In this document: positions 60,557 to 64,000 of the stretch, in pieces
How the letters are laid out: each line of letters starts with the position of its first letter
How positions within the stretch are numbered: position 1 is the first letter of the stretch
DNA from: a bacterium
GTDB taxonomy: Bacteria > Pseudomonadota > Alphaproteobacteria > Acetobacterales > Acetobacteraceae
Direction of reading: 5' to 3'
DNA: 64,000 bases
Assembly: GCA_026224825.1 (NCBI GenBank)
Contig: JAMFRO010000069.1
Span: forward strand, 1-64,000
Program-made: the position numbers and the translations under genes
Notes under the pieces: generated by a model
Seen by the model: only the letters and a program-made list of their open reading frames with translations
Databases searched by the model: none
Told to the model about the DNA's origin: nothing

Positions 60557-61717
60557 TTAAAAATCGTGGCCGTCGCCGAATTCCACGTCGCGATGCACAT
60601 GGATGGATTGCAGCACACCAAAGCCGAGCATCACCGCCGTGAGCGCGGAACCGCCATAAGAGATCAACGGCAGCGGCACGCCACCCACGGGAATAAGCCC
60701 CATCACCATCGACAGATTGACGAAGCAATACAGAAAGAAATTCGTCCCGATCCCCAGCGCCACGAGCCGCCCATAAACATGGTTGCAGGTCATGGCGGTA
60801 TAAAACGCCAACGTCACGATGGTGAACAACAGCGCCAGCACCACCATGGAACCGAAATAACCAAACTCCTCGGCGATGATGGTGAACACAAAATCCGTCT
60901 GCTTCTCAGGCAAAAAATTGAGCTGGTTCTGCGTACCATGCAAATACCCCTGCCCAAAAAACCCGCCCGACCCCAGCGCGATTTTCGACTGGATAATATT
61001 ATACCCCGCCCCCAGCGGATCGGACCCCGGATTGAGAAAAGTGATGATCCGCGCCTTCTGATAGGCATGCAGATGCTCATACAGCACCGGCGCCGAGACC
61101 GCGATAATGACGATGACGATGGCGAACCACCACCAGCGCACCCCCGCCGCCAGCATCACCACAGCGCCGATGGCGGCCAGGATCACCGCCGTACCCAGGT
61201 TTGGTTCCTTCAATATCAGCGCGAAAGGAATCGCAATCGCCACCACCGCCGGCAGGACATAAAGGATATTGCCCGTCTGCTCCGGCGTGGCGCGTTTGAA
61301 ATAGGCGGCCAGCGCCATGGCGAGAAATAATTTCATCAACTCGCTCGGCTGCAGCTCAATCCCGCCTATCGTGACCCAGCGTTTCGCGCCCAGCCCGGTA
61401 TGGCCGAATTTCATCACCACCAGCAGCAGCGCAATCCCAACCACATAGCTGGGCCATGAGAGTTTGGCGATGATCCGGATATCGACCATGGCGATGCAAA
61501 GCACCAGCACCATCATGCCGGCAAAACGGATGATCTGCCCCTGCGCATAAGGCTGCGGGCTGCCCCCGGCGGCGGAGTAAAGTGCGGCATACCCCACCCC
61601 CGCCAGCAGGCCGATGCACAGCATGAACAACCAGTTAATGCGCAGGAATTTGGCCGCCAGCCCAAAGGAGCGCTCACGGAACGGCCGGCGCAGCGAGAGC
61701 GAGGATTCGATCATCAT
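60557..61717 (-). CDS. rodA: Rod-shape peptidoglycan polymerase RodA
   Basis: 386 aa SEDS-family glycosyltransferase with ten membrane helices. KRWVTIGGIELQPSELMKLF near residue 125, LPEKQTDFVFTIIAEEFGYF near 275, and C-terminal GLIPVGGVPLPLISYGGSAL near 330 are typical of RodA/FtsW. It works with PBP2 (mrdA upstream) in lateral wall growth. ATGATG at 61717/61714 lies in the last copy of a 26-bp tandem repeat. Confidence 0.94.
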   Translation of the reverse strand: MMIESSLSLRRPFRERSFGLAAKFLRINWLFMLCIGLLAGVGYAALYSAAGGSPQPYAQGQIIRFAGMMVLVLCIAMVDIRIIAKLSWPSYVVGIALLLVVMKFGHTGLGAKRWVTIGGIELQPSELMKLFLAMALAAYFKRATPEQTGNILYVLPAVVAIAIPFALILKEPNLGTAVILAAIGAVVMLAAGVRWWWFAIVIVIIAVSAPVLYEHLHAYQKARIITFLNPGSDPLGAGYNIIQSKIALGSGGFFGQGYLHGTQNQLNFLPEKQTDFVFTIIAEEFGYFGSMVVLALLFTIVTLAFYTAMTCNHVYGRLVALGIGTNFFLYCFVNLSMVMGLIPVGGVPLPLISYGGSALTAVMLGFGVLQSIHVHRDVEFGDGHDF

Positions 61718-61781
61718 GTGCCGTTCACCGATTCCATCATCATGTGCCGTTAACCGTTTCGCTTATCATGTGCCGTTAACC
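61704..61781. repeat. Three 26-bp tandem repeats across the mrdA-rodA junction
   Basis: Copies at 61704-61729, 61730-61755 and 61756-61781 share ATCATGTGCCGTT and most of the remaining bases. On the minus strand each contains a would-be mrdA end (GTTAACGGCACATGA) and ATG codons. The actual mrdA stop is in the third copy and the rodA start in the first. Confidence 0.85.
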
Positions 61782-63649
61782 GGCAACGCGGCGGTGCCCG
61801 ATTGCAGCGGCACACTCAGCGGCGCATCGCGCCCGGAGGGGTCGTTCTGTATCGCATAGGTCATCATCGCCTTGGCAATAGGTGCCGCGGATTGCGCGCC
61901 GAAATTGCCATGCTCCACCACCACGGCAATGGCGTAGCGCGGATTATCGAACGGCGCGTAACCGATGAACAGCGCATTCGGCCGGTCCTCCCAGGCCATG
62001 GTCATGTCATTAAAATTCTTCTGCTTCTGTGCCGCGGTATTGTTATGCACCTGCGCCGTCCCGGTCTTGCCCGCCATCTGCACGCCATCGATGGTCAGGC
62101 GCGACGCATAGGCCGTACCGGAAGGCGTGTTCACCACCTCGAACAACCCCTGGCGGATGGTGGCGAGATAGCGGTCATCCACATCCAGCGCCGGCCAGTC
62201 GGTGGTGGCGGCCCCAATTTGCAGCTCGCCGCCCACGCGCCTTGTAACATGCGGCCCCACGGCGGTACCGGTCGCCACCCGCGCGATCATGGTGGCCAGC
62301 GCCATCGGGGTAAGCTGGGTGTAGCCCTGGCCTATGCCCTGCACCACCGTGCTGCCCTCCGCCCAATGAATCCCGCGCCCATGCGCCCATGCCAGCGTCG
62401 GCACCAGCCCAGGTGCCGCATTGGGCAGATCCGCACCCAGATCCACGCCCAGCCCGAGCTGGCTCGCCATCGCCGCCATGCGGTCTATCCCGGCCAGCAG
62501 CGCCACCTGGTAGAAGAACACGTCGCAGCTCACCTGCAAGGCGGTGGTGAGGTTGATCGAGCCATGCGCCACATGGTTGTCGCACCAGAACACATGGTCG
62601 CCCAGGGTAAACGAGCCCGTGCAGGTGAGGATGCTATCCCCGGTGAGCAGCCCCGCCTGCATGGCGGAGAGCGCCACGGTGGGTTTGAACGTGGAGCCAG
62701 GCGCGAACAGCCCGGCGATGGCCTTGTTCTGCAACGGGTCCTTGGCATCGCTCATCCAGCCGTTCCACACGGCCGAGGGCACGCCCTTGTCGAATAATCC
62801 CGGATCAAAACCCGGCGTGCTGGCCATGGCCAGAATCTCGCCATTGGTGGCATCGAGCATCACCACGGCACCGGTATTATCGGCCAGGCTCGCAATCGCG
62901 AGCTGCTGCAACCCGGCATCCAGGCTCAGCGCCACCGTCTGCCCCGGCGTCCCGGCATCATGCGCCACCTCGCGCACCAGCGCGCCATGTACATTGGTTT
63001 CCGTCTGCACAAAGCCGGGCTGGCCACGCAGCGCACCGTCCTGCACATCCTCCACCCCCGTCCGCCCCACCCGCATGCCGGGCAGGGAGAGCACGGTATC
63101 GGCACTCGCCTCCTTGCGGTTGGGCCGGGCGACATAACCCACCGCATGCGCCGCCACCGGCCCCAGCGGATACACCCGGCTGGCCCCCACCTCCACCACC
63201 ACACCGGGCAAATTCGGCGTGTTCACCTCAATCGCCGCCATATCCTGCCAGTTGAGGAAATCCTTCAGCATCACCGGAATATACCCCGGCCGGCTCGCCA
63301 GATCCTGGGCAATACGCGCCTGCTCGTCAGGCGATACATTCACCAAAGTGAAAAAATTCTGCAGCACCGCCTGCGGCTCCGGCGCCATGGCCTGCATGAA
63401 CAGAGCGCGCCAATGCTGCTGGTTGCCCGCCAGAATCACCCCAAACCGGTCGGTAATCAGCCCGCGCTCCGGCGCCACCAGCCGCTCCGAGATGGAATTC
63501 TGCCGCGCCAGCAGCGCATATTTGCCATGGTCGGTAATCTGCAGATTATACAGCCGCGCCGCGATGCCGCCGAACACCAGCGCCTCGCCCGCACCGATCA
63601 GCGCCGCCCGCCGCGTAAACGCCGATCTCTCCTTGGCCAACCTGCTCAT
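61766..63649 (-). CDS. mrdA: Penicillin-binding protein 2
   Basis: 627 aa. One N-terminal membrane helix (about residues 12-32), a pedestal domain, then the transpeptidase with S-x-x-K in APGSTFKPTVALS near residue 320, S-x-N-type VSCDVFFYQ near 376, and K-T-G in MAGKTGTAQVHNN near 525. It crosslinks peptidoglycan in the elongasome and is the target of mecillinam-type drugs. It lies between mreD and rodA. The C terminus ends VNGT, the sequence duplicated in the following tandem repeat. Confidence 0.94.
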   Translation of the reverse strand: MSRLAKERSAFTRRAALIGAGEALVFGGIAARLYNLQITDHGKYALLARQNSISERLVAPERGLITDRFGVILAGNQQHWRALFMQAMAPEPQAVLQNFFTLVNVSPDEQARIAQDLASRPGYIPVMLKDFLNWQDMAAIEVNTPNLPGVVVEVGASRVYPLGPVAAHAVGYVARPNRKEASADTVLSLPGMRVGRTGVEDVQDGALRGQPGFVQTETNVHGALVREVAHDAGTPGQTVALSLDAGLQQLAIASLADNTGAVVMLDATNGEILAMASTPGFDPGLFDKGVPSAVWNGWMSDAKDPLQNKAIAGLFAPGSTFKPTVALSAMQAGLLTGDSILTCTGSFTLGDHVFWCDNHVAHGSINLTTALQVSCDVFFYQVALLAGIDRMAAMASQLGLGVDLGADLPNAAPGLVPTLAWAHGRGIHWAEGSTVVQGIGQGYTQLTPMALATMIARVATGTAVGPHVTRRVGGELQIGAATTDWPALDVDDRYLATIRQGLFEVVNTPSGTAYASRLTIDGVQMAGKTGTAQVHNNTAAQKQKNFNDMTMAWEDRPNALFIGYAPFDNPRYAIAVVVEHGNFGAQSAAPIAKAMMTYAIQNDPSGRDAPLSVPLQSGTAALPVNGT

Positions 63650-63669
63650 CTAAGCCTTATCGCCTTCGC

Positions 63670-64000
63670 TCATGAAAGCTCCACCGCCGCGGCGCCGCGA
63701 TGCACCCGCACCAGCACCGCCGCCAAAGCCGGGTATAAAGCCGCCGAAATAAGAATTTCCAGCCCCGAAGGCCAGAGCGGCAGGAGCGAAAACCCCAGGC
63801 CCGATTGCATCCCCCAGGCCAGCAGCGAGGTGCCGGCGGCAAATCCGGTAAACGCGGCCCAGGTGAACAGGAAGCGCCGGGGTGCCAGGCGCCGGCGGGC
63901 GAGAAGTGTCGCCGATTGCAGCAATATCAGCAGCACGGCCCATAGTCCCGGCGGCGTCACCCCCATTAAATCCAGCAGCAGTCCTATCAGCCCGGTGAGC
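63670..64000 (-). CDS. mreD: Rod-shape-determining protein MreD (partial)
   Basis: The C-terminal 109 codons are visible; the gene continues beyond the right edge. Hydrophobic segments include LTGLIGLLLDLMGVTPPGLW, AVLLILLQSATLLARRR, FLFTWAAFTGFAAGTSLLAW and ALYPALAAVLVRVHRGAAAV, as expected of the MreD membrane subunit. Its stop is 20 bp before mrdA. A competing frame at 63650-63943 is a shadow with Gly/Arg-rich, non-membrane character. Confidence 0.85.
   Translation of the reverse strand, partial: LTGLIGLLLDLMGVTPPGLWAVLLILLQSATLLARRRLAPRRFLFTWAAFTGFAAGTSLLAWGMQSGLGFSLLPLWPSGLEILISAALYPALAAVLVRVHRGAAAVELS

Overview
The window reads as two blocks of different ancestry joined between about 28,874 and 28,940. 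Block A (1 to about 28.87 kb) looks like an accessory stretch of a Burkholderiaceae genome (Paraburkholderia/Caballeronia type). It is rich in regulators (AraC, LysR and HxlR types), short-chain dehydrogenases, small membrane and stress-type proteins, an HAF-repeat protein and a Tar-type chemoreceptor, and it holds several broken genes. Block B (about 28.94 to 64 kb) is a dense, more G+C-rich run of mostly housekeeping genes with short or overlapping junctions, typical of an alphaproteobacterium and probably an acidophilic Acetobacteraceae (Acidocella/Acidiphilium type). No integrase, tRNA or insertion sequence is visible at the join, so a chimeric assembly is at least as likely as horizontal transfer. 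Both lineage assignments are inference from protein character and gene order.

Block A, left to right. A prolyl-tRNA-synthetase-like gene without the usual editing insertion sits behind what looks like a complete leader-peptide attenuator (Pro codons, a 1:2 hairpin, a 2:3 antiterminator and a terminator); this is the most striking regulatory structure in the window. It is followed by an SDR plus lipoprotein pair divergent from an AraC regulator, a LysR regulator divergent from a type-2 argC, an SDR divergent from an HxlR regulator, the HAF-repeat protein and a small secreted protein. Next comes a minus-strand group of sugar-acid-type MFS transporter, exported lactonase-family protein and chemoreceptor, with a GntR-like operator cluster upstream. 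From 15 to 18.3 kb there are recombination scars: a chemoreceptor with its middle deleted, an internally deleted conserved gene, and a truncated LacI butted against a truncated GlxA-type AraC. The block ends with an SDR, an exported alpha/beta hydrolase, small membrane proteins, SnoaL, GNAT and YCII proteins, and two LysR-controlled oxidoreductase loci.

Block B, left to right. A dihydroorotase-type amidohydrolase overlaps a GT9 glycosyltransferase gene and is divergent from ygfZ. A small repeat protein precedes a 1024-aa double-domain glycosyltransferase. Then come glutathione reductase, class II DAHP synthase, nicotinate phosphoribosyltransferase, a membrane protein, NAD synthetase, a small conserved protein, an SNF2 helicase and an abutting sulfotransferase. 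They are followed by hydroxypyruvate isomerase with an SDR, dapF, ftsY, rsmA and a ClC-type channel. A Gly/Ser/Ala-rich protein with strongly biased codons and a perfect terminator looks like an abundant secreted or surface protein. After it come msrB, exported msrA, a lipoprotein, gshB, a bactofilin, a PfkB kinase, a TauE/SafE permease and murI. The window ends inside the elongasome operon (mreD, mrdA, rodA, murI on the minus strand).

Block B also carries dispersed palindromic repeats: a roughly 275-bp inverted-repeat element after gshB with related pieces near aroG and after the NAPRTase gene, and a second REP-like family at 39,983 and 46,151-46,242. Its mrdA-rodA junction is a three-copy 26-bp tandem repeat. 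No rRNA, tRNA, CRISPR array, phage or transposase gene was found.
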